From Anaerotignum lactatifermentans (lineage in GTDB: Bacteria; Bacillota; Clostridia; Lachnospirales; Anaerotignaceae), in NCBI RefSeq assembly GCF_016902535.1, contig NZ_JACSNY010000001.1:62001-126000 (forward strand): a stretch of 64,000 nucleotides of DNA, in the 5' to 3' direction. Below the pieces are notes generated by a model that saw only the letters and a list, made by a program, of their open reading frames with translations, had not been told where the DNA came from and ran no database searches. The position numbers and the translations under genes were made by a program. Below, one piece after another: positions 25,164 through 32,382 of this stretch; the first letter of the stretch is position 1; each line of letters starts with the position of its first letter.

Positions 25164-25440
25164 AATAAAAAAAGTCCTGTCGCCATATTACTATGGGACA
25201 AGACTGATTATCCTGCGGTACCACCCAAATTGATGAAAAAACATCCACTCATATCCTGCACATTCATGCAGTCCGCCTGGGTAACGGGTGCGGCTCCCGT
25301 CGGTTACTACTTGCTCTCGCTTTCGTCCGCCCTCATAAGTCCATTCATTTTACGCTGACTGCCGTATTCCCACCATCCACGGCTCTCTGAAAGTACAGAC
25401 TGCAAAACTACTCCTCTTAATCACAGGTTTTTCATTTGAT
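25164..25440 (-). promoter_or_regulatory. T-box leader, tryptophan specific (UGG specifier)
   Basis: A classic T-box riboswitch that reads uncharged tRNA-Trp. The T-box proper TGGGTGGTACCGC is at 25215-25227. Stem I has the AGTA bulge and AGAGAG/GGTGGGAA features around 25370-25420. In the specifier loop GAA TGG A places UGG at 25341-25343. The terminator hairpin is 25173-25205, followed by a seven-base T-run (25167-25173 region). High uncharged tRNA-Trp would stabilise the antiterminator and switch on trpXYZ. Confidence 0.92.
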
Positions 25441-25446
25441 AGTGCT

Positions 25447-25474
25447 ATTATAACATCACAAAACCATTTGTCAA
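25447..25474 (-). promoter_or_regulatory. sigma-A promoter of the trp T-box transcript
   Basis: Perfect TTGACA (25469-25474) and perfect TATAAT (25447-25452) with a 16-base spacer. Confidence 0.85.
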
Positions 25475-25504
25475 TACGTTTTTGTCAAAAAACGTCCCAC
25501 AGTT

Positions 25505-26449
25505 TTAAAACTCTAACTCTTCTTCCTTCACATAATCCAATGTGCCATCCTTCCGGAGGATACCGTAATCCTTATCATCTGCCAATCCTGCCAGCAAATA
25601 GGGGGAAGCAGAAAGATCCTCCACAATGGCGACTTTTTCTCCCGTGGCCTTTTCTACGGCCTCCCGAAGAATGAAACGCCCCCACTCCTCGGACCAGTAA
25701 AACCGCTCCACTACGACCCTGCTCTGTTTCTTATCAAAGGTTTCGTCCTCCGGCACCTGGCCCTCCGACTGATCGCTGGACTCCAGATAATCCTGGTATC
25801 TGGTGATGGTCAGCTGCGGATTTTCTCCACTGCTCCAGCTGCTTTCCGTATTTTCCGTAACCCGTCTCCATAAACTTTCTTCTCGGATATCCGACTGGTT
25901 CCAGATATTGTTCCAGCTGCTCTCTATTTTTTCCGGCGTATTCAGCACATCCCGAAACCCATTATTTTCATATACATATCCCCGCAGAACGTCCGTCTGT
26001 TCAAACGATCCCAGAGACTGATCCACATTTTCCCGCACAATGACAATATCTTTTCCCAGTTCCGGGGAAGGCACAAAACGAATATTGCGCACTCCATAAA
26101 AATTCCCCAGATCGCCTGCATATTCATATACATTCCCATCGGGCGTATAGGCGGCGATCACCGTATTTTTCGGCCCAAAGCTGAGGGATACCAGTACATC
26201 CTCCTCGTTGCCCGTAACCGCTCCGCCAAAGTAAACGGTCACATCCTCCAGATCCGACAAATCATACTGTCCTGTTCTCCCTGTTGACTCCAAAACACTT
26301 TTGGCGATATCCTCCCGATTTTTTTCCGAATTCGGGTCCTCTACCTGCCTTTGAGACAGATCTCCCTCTATTCTGGCCCAGGCCGCCGCCGTATAGCCGC
26401 CCAGCAGGATCAGGGCCGACAGTAGCAGGACGATCTTCTTCTTGCCCAT
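25505..26449 (-). CDS. membrane-anchored extracytoplasmic protein of unknown function
   Basis: I do not recognise a family. 314 residues. Residues 3-5 are Lys, then a hydrophobic segment (about 6-26) acts as signal anchor or uncleaved signal peptide; an AWA motif near residue 25 could allow cleavage. The rest is acidic, polar and without Cys, with two Ser/Trp-rich stretches (about 170-215) and a linker rich in Asp, Glu, Ser and Gln (about 220-245). A Trp/Phe/Arg-rich VVVERFYWSEEWGRFILREAV segment is split near 250. GGGGAGGTGG precedes ATG. It stands alone between queT and the trp unit. Confidence 0.75.
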   Translation of the reverse strand: MGKKKIVLLLSALILLGGYTAAAWARIEGDLSQRQVEDPNSEKNREDIAKSVLESTGRTGQYDLSDLEDVTVYFGGAVTGNEEDVLVSLSFGPKNTVIAAYTPDGNVYEYAGDLGNFYGVRNIRFVPSPELGKDIVIVRENVDQSLGSFEQTDVLRGYVYENNGFRDVLNTPEKIESSWNNIWNQSDIREESLWRRVTENTESSWSSGENPQLTITRYQDYLESSDQSEGQVPEDETFDKKQSRVVVERFYWSEEWGRFILREAVEKATGEKVAIVEDLSASPYLLAGLADDKDYGILRKDGTLDYVKEEELEF

Positions 26450-26598
26450 AACTCTCCACCTCCCCTTCCATGCTATGCGGCAGGAAGGGAAAAAAGACGG
26501 GAATCACAGACGCTCCTGAAGAAAACAATCACCGATTTGGCAAGTGCCTTTCTGCCGCGATTTCCGGCTAAAGATATCCGGCATCCGCTTTCGCCCAT

Positions 26599-26636
26599 GA
26601 AAAAAGCCGAAGGAATCCGCAAAGAATCCCTTCGGC
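26599..26636 (-). terminator. terminator of queT
   Basis: GCCGAAGG (26606-26613) pairs with CCTTCGGC (26629-26636). On the minus strand a six-base T-run follows. Confidence 0.8.
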
Positions 26637-26650
26637 GCTTTGTTTCTCTT

Positions 26651-27136
26651 TCAGCCAATCTGCAGCTGGCGCACCAATGCGCCATTTTTCAGGACCTGAC
26701 GGAACACCACATATCCTATGCAGGATACCGCCAGAAATTCGCCTGCGGCAATGCTTCCCGCTGTCAAAAGCAGCGGCGCGTTCTGCAGGAAATAATATTC
26801 CACCCCCAAAAAGGCGTTGCAGACAACGGGCCACAAAGACGCTCCGAACAGCGTTTTGCTGTGGGTAATGCCCAAAAGTGCCGCCGCCGTGCAGGCTGTG
26901 CCAAACACCGCGTCTACCATGCCAAGAGGACTGAAGCAGTTGGCGATAAAACATCCCAGAATCAGCCCCGGCGCATAACGCTTGTCCAGAAATGCCAGCA
27001 GCACCAGAATCTCCGACACCCTCAGCTGTACCGCTCCAAAGCTTAAAGGCGCTACCGCCAACGTCATGACAGCGTAAACCGCCGCTACCAGCGCCGTATA
27101 AGCCACCATTTTTGTTGTAATACTATTTTTTTGCAT
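26651..27136 (-). CDS. queT: QueT-family queuosine precursor transporter (ECF S component)
   Basis: 161 residues with five or six hydrophobic helices. The QueT pattern is visible: APLSFGAVQLRVSEIL near residue 29 and NCFSPLGMVDAVFGT near 66. S components of this family bind queuosine precursors (preQ0/preQ1-like) and use a shared ECF energising module, which is not in this window. Start ATG 27134-27136 lies after GGGGG at a seven-base spacing. The upstream leader can fold into a pseudoknot that covers this ribosome binding site. Confidence 0.9.
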   Translation of the reverse strand: MQKNSITTKMVAYTALVAAVYAVMTLAVAPLSFGAVQLRVSEILVLLAFLDKRYAPGLILGCFIANCFSPLGMVDAVFGTACTAAALLGITHSKTLFGASLWPVVCNAFLGVEYYFLQNAPLLLTAGSIAAGEFLAVSCIGYVVFRQVLKNGALVRQLQIG

Positions 27137-27143
27137 AAAAAAA

Positions 27144-27227
27144 CCCCCTGTTTTTTATTTATGAGATGGTGGGACTTTCGTCCTTCGCAAGGAACATCTC
27201 AACCTATGAAGTTTTCCCTTTCGGGAC
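27144..27227 (-). promoter_or_regulatory. structured queT leader, candidate preQ1-type riboswitch pseudoknot
   Basis: Seen in the minus-strand RNA: UGAGAUG (27196-27202) pairs with CAUCUCA (27163-27169). The loop starts UUCCU and holds a small GGAC-GAAA-GUCC hairpin (27173-27184). An A-rich tail AUAAAUAAAAAAC follows, then AGGGG, which can pair with UUCCU. This is the H-type layout of preQ1-I aptamers, where the P2 3' strand includes the Shine-Dalgarno sequence. A second GAAA-capped hairpin (27216-27227) precedes. Ligand is inferred from layout and from queT downstream. The inserted hairpin is not standard. Confidence 0.5.
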
Positions 27228-27236
27228 AGCAGAATT

Positions 27237-27265
27237 ATTTTATGTGATTTTGCGGCTTTTGTCAA
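27237..27265 (-). promoter_or_regulatory. sigma-A promoter of queT
   Basis: TTGACA (27260-27265), 17 bases, TAAATA (27237-27242). Confidence 0.7.
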
Positions 27266-27637
27266 TACAATAAACCGGAAAACAGGTATCTTCTTTCATT
27301 CCGAGGCATTCCTCTTTCCTGATTACCGCCCGTTCCTTCCGGTATCATATTACAGATTATACACACCTTCCATCTGCCAAAACCTTCCTTCCCTAAAATC
27401 TGCCACAGACATTTCTTCCATGAACTGGTTTTGTCAACAATATTTACAAAACGCCCAAAACATGGGAATTAAAAACATATTCAATTCAAATAATATTTGT
27501 CAAGTCCTAAAAAAAAACTCGCAATAAAGGGAAAAATATGATATTATAATAGAGTTTTCAAAGAGTTGTTTCAAGCTCGGAAACAAAAGCTTCATAGAAA
27601 AATCAACCAAATATTTAATGAAAAGGAGCCTTTGATC
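27266..27637 (+). promoter_or_regulatory. purC upstream region with -10 element
   Basis: 372 gene-free bases between queT and purC, AT-rich in the right half. A perfect TATAAT lies at 27545-27550, with no good -35. A small hairpin (TGTTTC/GAAACA) follows in the leader at about 27567-27587. No purine riboswitch consensus or PurR-type pair was recognised. No reading frame with a ribosome binding site was found in the left half. Confidence 0.4.
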
Positions 27638-28321
27638 ATGGAAAAGATTTACACAGGAAAAACAAAAGATGTATTTTCGTTGGACAACGGCAATGTACTG
27701 CTGAAATTCAAGGATGACTGCACAGGCAAAGACGGCAAATTTGACCCCGGCGAAAACTCCATCGGTCTGACCATCGAAGGGATCGGCAGAGAAAACCTGA
27801 AAACCTCCATCTACTACTTCGAACTGCTGAAAAAAGCAGGTGTAAAAACACATTATGTAAGCGCGGATGTTGAAAACGCAACCATGGAAGTGCTTCCCGC
27901 AAAGGTATTTGGTCATGGTCTGGAAGTTATCTGCCGTCTGGTAGCAACCGGCAGCTTTATCCGTCGTTACTGCGATTACATCGCTGACGGCACAAAACTG
28001 GAAGGCGGCTATGTAGAAACCACATTCAAGGATGACGCAAAGGGCGACCCTCTGGTAACAAAAGACGGTCTGGTAATCCTGGGTGTTATGAGCCCCGAAA
28101 TGTACGACAGCATGAAGGAACAGACTCTGGCAATCACAAAACTGGTTGCAGAAGATCTGGCGAAAAAAGGTCTGGAACTGTACGACATCAAATTCGAATT
28201 TGGTTATGACAAAAACGGTGAAGTTATCCTGATCGACGAGATCGCAAGCGGTAACATGAGAGTATACAAAGACGGCAAGATCGTAGATCCCATGGATCTG
28301 ACTGCAATGATCCTGGCATAA
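27638..28321 (+). CDS. purC: phosphoribosylaminoimidazole-succinocarboxamide synthase (SAICAR synthetase)
   Basis: Purine biosynthesis step joining CAIR and aspartate with ATP. 227 residues from ATG 27638, preceded by AAGGAG. The first residues ([11 protein letters not shown]) are the family signature, and the SFIRRY substrate loop is near residue 108. The late [11 protein letters not shown] segment is near residue 207. It stands alone, not in a pur operon, and uses a restricted codon set typical of a well-expressed gene. Terminates at a strong hairpin. Confidence 0.95.
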   Translation: MEKIYTGKTKDVFSLDNGNVLLKFKDDCTGKDGKFDPGENSIGLTIEGIGRENLKTSIYYFELLKKAGVKTHYVSADVENATMEVLPAKVFGHGLEVICRLVATGSFIRRYCDYIADGTKLEGGYVETTFKDDAKGDPLVTKDGLVILGVMSPEMYDSMKEQTLAITKLVAEDLAKKGLELYDIKFEFGYDKNGEVILIDEIASGNMRVYKDGKIVDPMDLTAMILA

Positions 28322-28350
28322 GCCAAAACAAACAAAACAAACAAAACATA

Positions 28351-28391
28351 AAAGCGCTGAAATCCAAAAGGATTTCAGCGCTTTCTTTTTT
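28351..28391. terminator. bidirectional terminator between purC and sbcC
   Basis: A perfect 15-bp stem AAAGCGCTGAAATCC (28351-28365) with its complement (28370-28384) and a 4-base loop. T-runs lie on both sides in the right senses. Confidence 0.9.
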
Positions 28392-31140
28392 ATCCCACGA
28401 TTACGGCGCGGCTGCCGCCGGTCCGGTCCTTTGTTACCTGAATCTGCTTGTCGATGCGCTCTTTCAGTTCCGCCACATGAGAAATGATCCCCACCAGACG
28501 ATGGCCCTCTGTCAAATCCGACAATGCCTTTACTGCCTGGCGCAGAGCTTCCTCATCCAACGTACCGAAACCCTCGTCCACAAACATGGTATCCAGTCGG
28601 ATACCGCCGGCCATAGACTGTATCTCATCGGACAGCCCCAGAGCAAGGGACAAAGATGCCTGGAAGGATTCGCCGCCGGAAAGCGTACGCACACTCCGCT
28701 CCGTTCCATTATAGTGATCCACCACATCCAGCTCCAGACCGCTCTGGCTCTGGTTATTCTGGGCCGACTGCCGACGTTTCAGCTCATACTGTCCGCCGGA
28801 CATAATCATAAACCGGGTATTGGCTCGCCCAATGATCCTATCGAAAAACGTCATCTGCACATAGGTCTCCAGCTTGATCTTTTCCTTGCCGATCAATGTA
28901 CCATTAGCCGTGTCGGAAAGATTTTTCATCCGGGCAAACTGCTTTTCTTTTTCCATCAGTTCTTCCGCCCCCTCCTGCAGCAGCTTCAGCGCTTTTTGAT
29001 TTTCCAGCATACGGTGGGTGATGCCTGTGATTTCTTTGTTCAGTTCTTCTTTTTTCTCCAGCAGAGTCCCCTGCCGTTTCTTTTCTTCTTCCACGTCCAG
29101 CGTCGGCGCGTTTTCCAGCTGCTTCTGGTATCCCAGAATCTCGCCCCGCAGACGTTCCACTTTTTCTCTTACTTCCTCCAGCTCTTTGCGGGCCTTTTCC
29201 TGTTTTGCGGCAAACTCCGCGATCTGCCGTTCATACCGGCTGATTTCACTTTCCGCCGTCTTCTGATCCGGGAAGGGCAGCTTTTGCCGCAGGGCTTCGA
29301 TTTCCCGCAGACCACCAGAGATCTGGCCTTCCAAGGCCGCCAGAGATACCTCCAGTGTTCCTTTTTCCGCCGCCAGTTTTTCCCGCTCTTCCTCTTTTTT
29401 GGGCAGCAGTTCCTGTATCCTGCTTTTTCGTTCCGCCCGCTTCCGTTCCTCTGCCAGCATATGCCCTGCTTTTCCCAGTTCCTCTTCGGCCTGCGCCAGG
29501 GTCTGGGCCAGAGTTTCTATACCTTCCGGCAAAAGCTCCTCTATTTTCTGCCGCAGGCCTTCCTTCTTCTCTTTTGCCTGCCCCAGCAGCAATCCGGCGG
29601 ATTCACTGGCTTTTTTCATGGCCTGATCCGCTTTTTGGGCCGCTTTTTCCGCCTGTTCCAGCTCCGCTTCCGAAGGCGCCTCCTGGGACTTTACGGCAGG
29701 CGCAGGATGATGGGTGGACCCGCAAACGGGACATGCTTCGTTTTCCCGCAGTCCTTCCGCCAGTATCCCCGCCTGCTCATCCAGAAAGGCTTTCCGCATC
29801 AGCTGGAACCTTTGGTTCTTTTCCGCAGCTTCTTTTTCCGCCTTGGCATAGCTCTCCTGCGCGGTTGTCAGTTCCGCCCGCAGCTTCCGAAAAGCCGCCA
29901 GTTCCTTTTTCAATTCCGTCAAACGCTGCCGTTTCTGCTCCAGCGTCTCTTTTTCCCGTTCCAATCGAAGGACGGTCTCTCCCGCATCCTTCATTTCCTC
30001 CAGTTCCGCTTTGGCCAGTTCCAGTCCTCTTTCCAGCTTTGTCAGTTTTTCTCCGCAGAGCGTTTTCTTTTCCTCTGTTTCCTGCCGGGTCTTTTTCTGC
30101 TTGGCCAGCGTGTTTTCTTTTTCCGTCAGTTCAGTATACATGGGCAGGAACAGCCGCAGACGTTCCTGTTCCTTTTTCCAGGTTTCCGTCTCCGGCTCCT
30201 TCTCTTTCCATTCTTCCATGGCCTGCTCCAATGTTTGCAGCCGCTGGCTTTCCGCCGCGTGGCTTTGCGCCGTCTTTTCCATGGCTTCTCTGGTACGGCG
30301 CAGTTCTGCGGCCTGACCCAGCTTCTGATTGACTTCCTCCAGAGCCGATTCCGCTTCTGCCAGACTCTTCCGGCTTTCCCCGGCCGCTTTTTCATCCTCC
30401 GCCAGCAGTTCCACCAGCACCGCCGCCGCTTCCACTGCCGTCAGCGCGCCGTCAGCCGCCTTCTGGGCCTGTTGGCTGTAAGCGGAGTGCTCGCTCCACT
30501 GTACCGAGCGGATCTGCCGGAGAATGTCTCCCTGAATCTGCCGACATTCCTGCTCCATTTCCGCCGCTTTTTTCTTCAGCTGATCCTGCAGCGCTTCAAA
30601 CCGTTCCGTATGAAAAAGTTTCTGAAAAATTTTCTTCCGTTCCTCTGTGGGGGAAAGCAGCAGCTTCTGAAAGTCCCCCTGGGCGATCATGGCAATCTGG
30701 GAAAACTGATTCCGATCCACCCCCAGAATCTCCTCCACCGCCTCGGTAACATCTTTTGTTTTCGTCACGACCCGTCCGTTGGGATAAGTCAGCTGCGCGC
30801 CAGGATTCTGGATCGCAACACCGTCACCGCGTTTAGCCGCCCGTTCATATTTGGGATTTCGTTTTACTTTGTAGACTTTGCCCTCATAGGAAAATTCCAG
30901 TTCCACTTCCGTAGGGGTATCCGGCGCCGCGTATTTGGAACGCAGCATGGCCGCATCTCTGTTGTTGCCGCTGGGCTCACCATAAAGAGCAAAAGCTATG
31001 GCATCAAAGATAGTGGTCTTTCCCGCACCAGTATCCCCGGTAATCAGATACAGCCCTTTTTCTCCCAGTTTCGTCATATCCAAAACCGTTGTACCGGCAT
31101 AAGGGCCAAAGCCGGACATGGTCAAACGTATGGGTTTCAT
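28390..31140 (-). CDS. sbcC: exonuclease subunit SbcC (Rad50-like)
   Basis: SMC-like ATPase that pairs with the SbcD nuclease to open hairpins and process DNA ends. 916 residues. Walker A GDTGAGKT near residue 36, long coiled coils on both sides of a zinc hook CPVC (near residue 468), and the C-terminal signature TLSGGESFQ with Walker B DTMFVDEGFGTLD. ATG 31138-31140 overlaps the sbcD stop by ATGA, so translation is coupled. Five in-frame codons upstream are not used. Confidence 0.95.
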   Translation of the reverse strand: MKPIRLTMSGFGPYAGTTVLDMTKLGEKGLYLITGDTGAGKTTIFDAIAFALYGEPSGNNRDAAMLRSKYAAPDTPTEVELEFSYEGKVYKVKRNPKYERAAKRGDGVAIQNPGAQLTYPNGRVVTKTKDVTEAVEEILGVDRNQFSQIAMIAQGDFQKLLLSPTEERKKIFQKLFHTERFEALQDQLKKKAAEMEQECRQIQGDILRQIRSVQWSEHSAYSQQAQKAADGALTAVEAAAVLVELLAEDEKAAGESRKSLAEAESALEEVNQKLGQAAELRRTREAMEKTAQSHAAESQRLQTLEQAMEEWKEKEPETETWKKEQERLRLFLPMYTELTEKENTLAKQKKTRQETEEKKTLCGEKLTKLERGLELAKAELEEMKDAGETVLRLEREKETLEQKRQRLTELKKELAAFRKLRAELTTAQESYAKAEKEAAEKNQRFQLMRKAFLDEQAGILAEGLRENEACPVCGSTHHPAPAVKSQEAPSEAELEQAEKAAQKADQAMKKASESAGLLLGQAKEKKEGLRQKIEELLPEGIETLAQTLAQAEEELGKAGHMLAEERKRAERKSRIQELLPKKEEEREKLAAEKGTLEVSLAALEGQISGGLREIEALRQKLPFPDQKTAESEISRYERQIAEFAAKQEKARKELEEVREKVERLRGEILGYQKQLENAPTLDVEEEKKRQGTLLEKKEELNKEITGITHRMLENQKALKLLQEGAEELMEKEKQFARMKNLSDTANGTLIGKEKIKLETYVQMTFFDRIIGRANTRFMIMSGGQYELKRRQSAQNNQSQSGLELDVVDHYNGTERSVRTLSGGESFQASLSLALGLSDEIQSMAGGIRLDTMFVDEGFGTLDEEALRQAVKALSDLTEGHRLVGIISHVAELKERIDKQIQVTKDRTGGSRAVIVG

Positions 31141-32273
31141 GCTTCTCCCTCCCAAATCTGTTCCGCCAATTCCCTGATGATCTTTTCCTGCTCCGCCGAC
31201 ATGGGCTGATTATTCTGCAAAGCATAAAACTCACCGAAAAGATCCAGCGGCGTCTTTTGCTCCACTTCCTCCGGAGCGCAGATGCTCTGGTCCATTCTGG
31301 TGCGCTGGTTGTCATAATCCAGTTTCATCAAATTGGGATAGATCACCCGCAGTCTGGCAGCGGCATCAAAAATATCCTCCTCATCCGTCAGTGTAATATG
31401 CAGATAATCCTCCCGGCACATCCCCTCATAGTACGCCTTCGCCGTCAGTTCCATATAATTCCCCCGGATCTCCCGCAGATCCCGCAGAGGTTTCAGCAAA
31501 ATAGTCCGCAGACGCAGACTTCCCTTTTCCTCCAGCTCCACCACGGTCACGGATTTCTGGTGCTTCGCTTCGGAAAAAGAATATTTCAACGGTGTGCCGC
31601 AGTAGCGGATATTCTCCCTGCCCACGTTCTGGGGACCATGCAAATGCCCCAGGGCCACATAATCAAATTCCCGGAACAACGTAAGGTCTACGGCCTCCGT
31701 TCCGCCGGCGTAAATCTCCTCGGATTCACAGCGCTCCGCACCCGCCACAAACTGGTGGGTCAGCAGGATATTCCGCCGCTGCGGATGGAGAGGATAACAC
31801 TCCAGTGCCTTTTTCAGGGCGTCCGTGTAAGTCTCGATCTTCTCCTCCGGGAAAAAGGGGCGCACCAGGGCCGGCTTCAAAAAAGGAAGCAGATAGATAT
31901 CAATTTCGCCAAAATCGTCCTTCTGCGTCACCACTGTTACCTTTCCGTCATAGACCGGAGAAAAATATACCCCGCCAGGGGCCATGATGCTGGCGCCAAA
32001 GGCCAGACGTTCCGCCGAGTCATGATTGCCGCTGATGGCAAATACCGTGATGCTCTTTTCCGCCAGTCTGCTTAGAAACCAGTCAAACAGCTGGACCGCT
32101 TCTGCCGAAGGCACGCTTTTATCATAAATATCTCCTGCCAGCAAAACACCATCGGGCCGCTCCTCCCCAATGATTTCCACAATCTGTTCCAATATGTATC
32201 GCTGATCCTCTATCATGGAAAACCCGTTGACACGTTTCCCCAGATGAAGGTCAGACAGGTGCAGATATTTCAT
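31137..32273 (-). CDS. sbcD: exonuclease subunit SbcD (Mre11-like)
   Basis: Mn-dependent nuclease partner of SbcC. 378 residues. Metallophosphoesterase motifs are visible: LSDLHLGK (D8, H10), AGDIYDK (near 47), GNHDS (near 83), LLTHQF (near 171) and GHLHGP (near 207). A C-terminal capping domain follows. AAAGGAG precedes ATG 32271-32273. It lies 110 bases after pheT with a terminator between. Confidence 0.95.
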   Translation of the reverse strand: MKYLHLSDLHLGKRVNGFSMIEDQRYILEQIVEIIGEERPDGVLLAGDIYDKSVPSAEAVQLFDWFLSRLAEKSITVFAISGNHDSAERLAFGASIMAPGGVYFSPVYDGKVTVVTQKDDFGEIDIYLLPFLKPALVRPFFPEEKIETYTDALKKALECYPLHPQRRNILLTHQFVAGAERCESEEIYAGGTEAVDLTLFREFDYVALGHLHGPQNVGRENIRYCGTPLKYSFSEAKHQKSVTVVELEEKGSLRLRTILLKPLRDLREIRGNYMELTAKAYYEGMCREDYLHITLTDEEDIFDAAARLRVIYPNLMKLDYDNQRTRMDQSICAPEEVEQKTPLDLFGEFYALQNNQPMSAEQEKIIRELAEQIWEGEA

Positions 32274-32323
32274 AAGCCATGCTCCTTTCCCATAAGATAC
32301 TTCTATTGTATCTCATTGTCCCC

Positions 32324-32359
32324 AAAAAGAAAAGCCGGAACCCCCAAAGGGATTCCGGC
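32324..32359 (-). terminator. terminator of pheST
   Basis: GCCGGAA (32334-32340) pairs with TTCCGGC (32353-32359), extended inside by CCC/GGG. On the minus strand TTTTCTTTTT follows. Confidence 0.85.
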
Positions 32360-32382
32360 CGGAATAAATCCTTGATCTTAAA

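Noticed and set aside
27266-27637. A purine riboswitch upstream of purC
   Set aside because: I could not find the conserved purine aptamer core or its stems. Only a -10 element and a small hairpin are visible.
28477-31209. A 910-codon open frame on the plus strand opposite sbcC
   Set aside because: It is the exact antisense of a clear SbcC/SbcD coding region, rich in Phe, Leu and Arg, and has no ribosome binding site or family motif. The codon bias of sbcC keeps this frame open.
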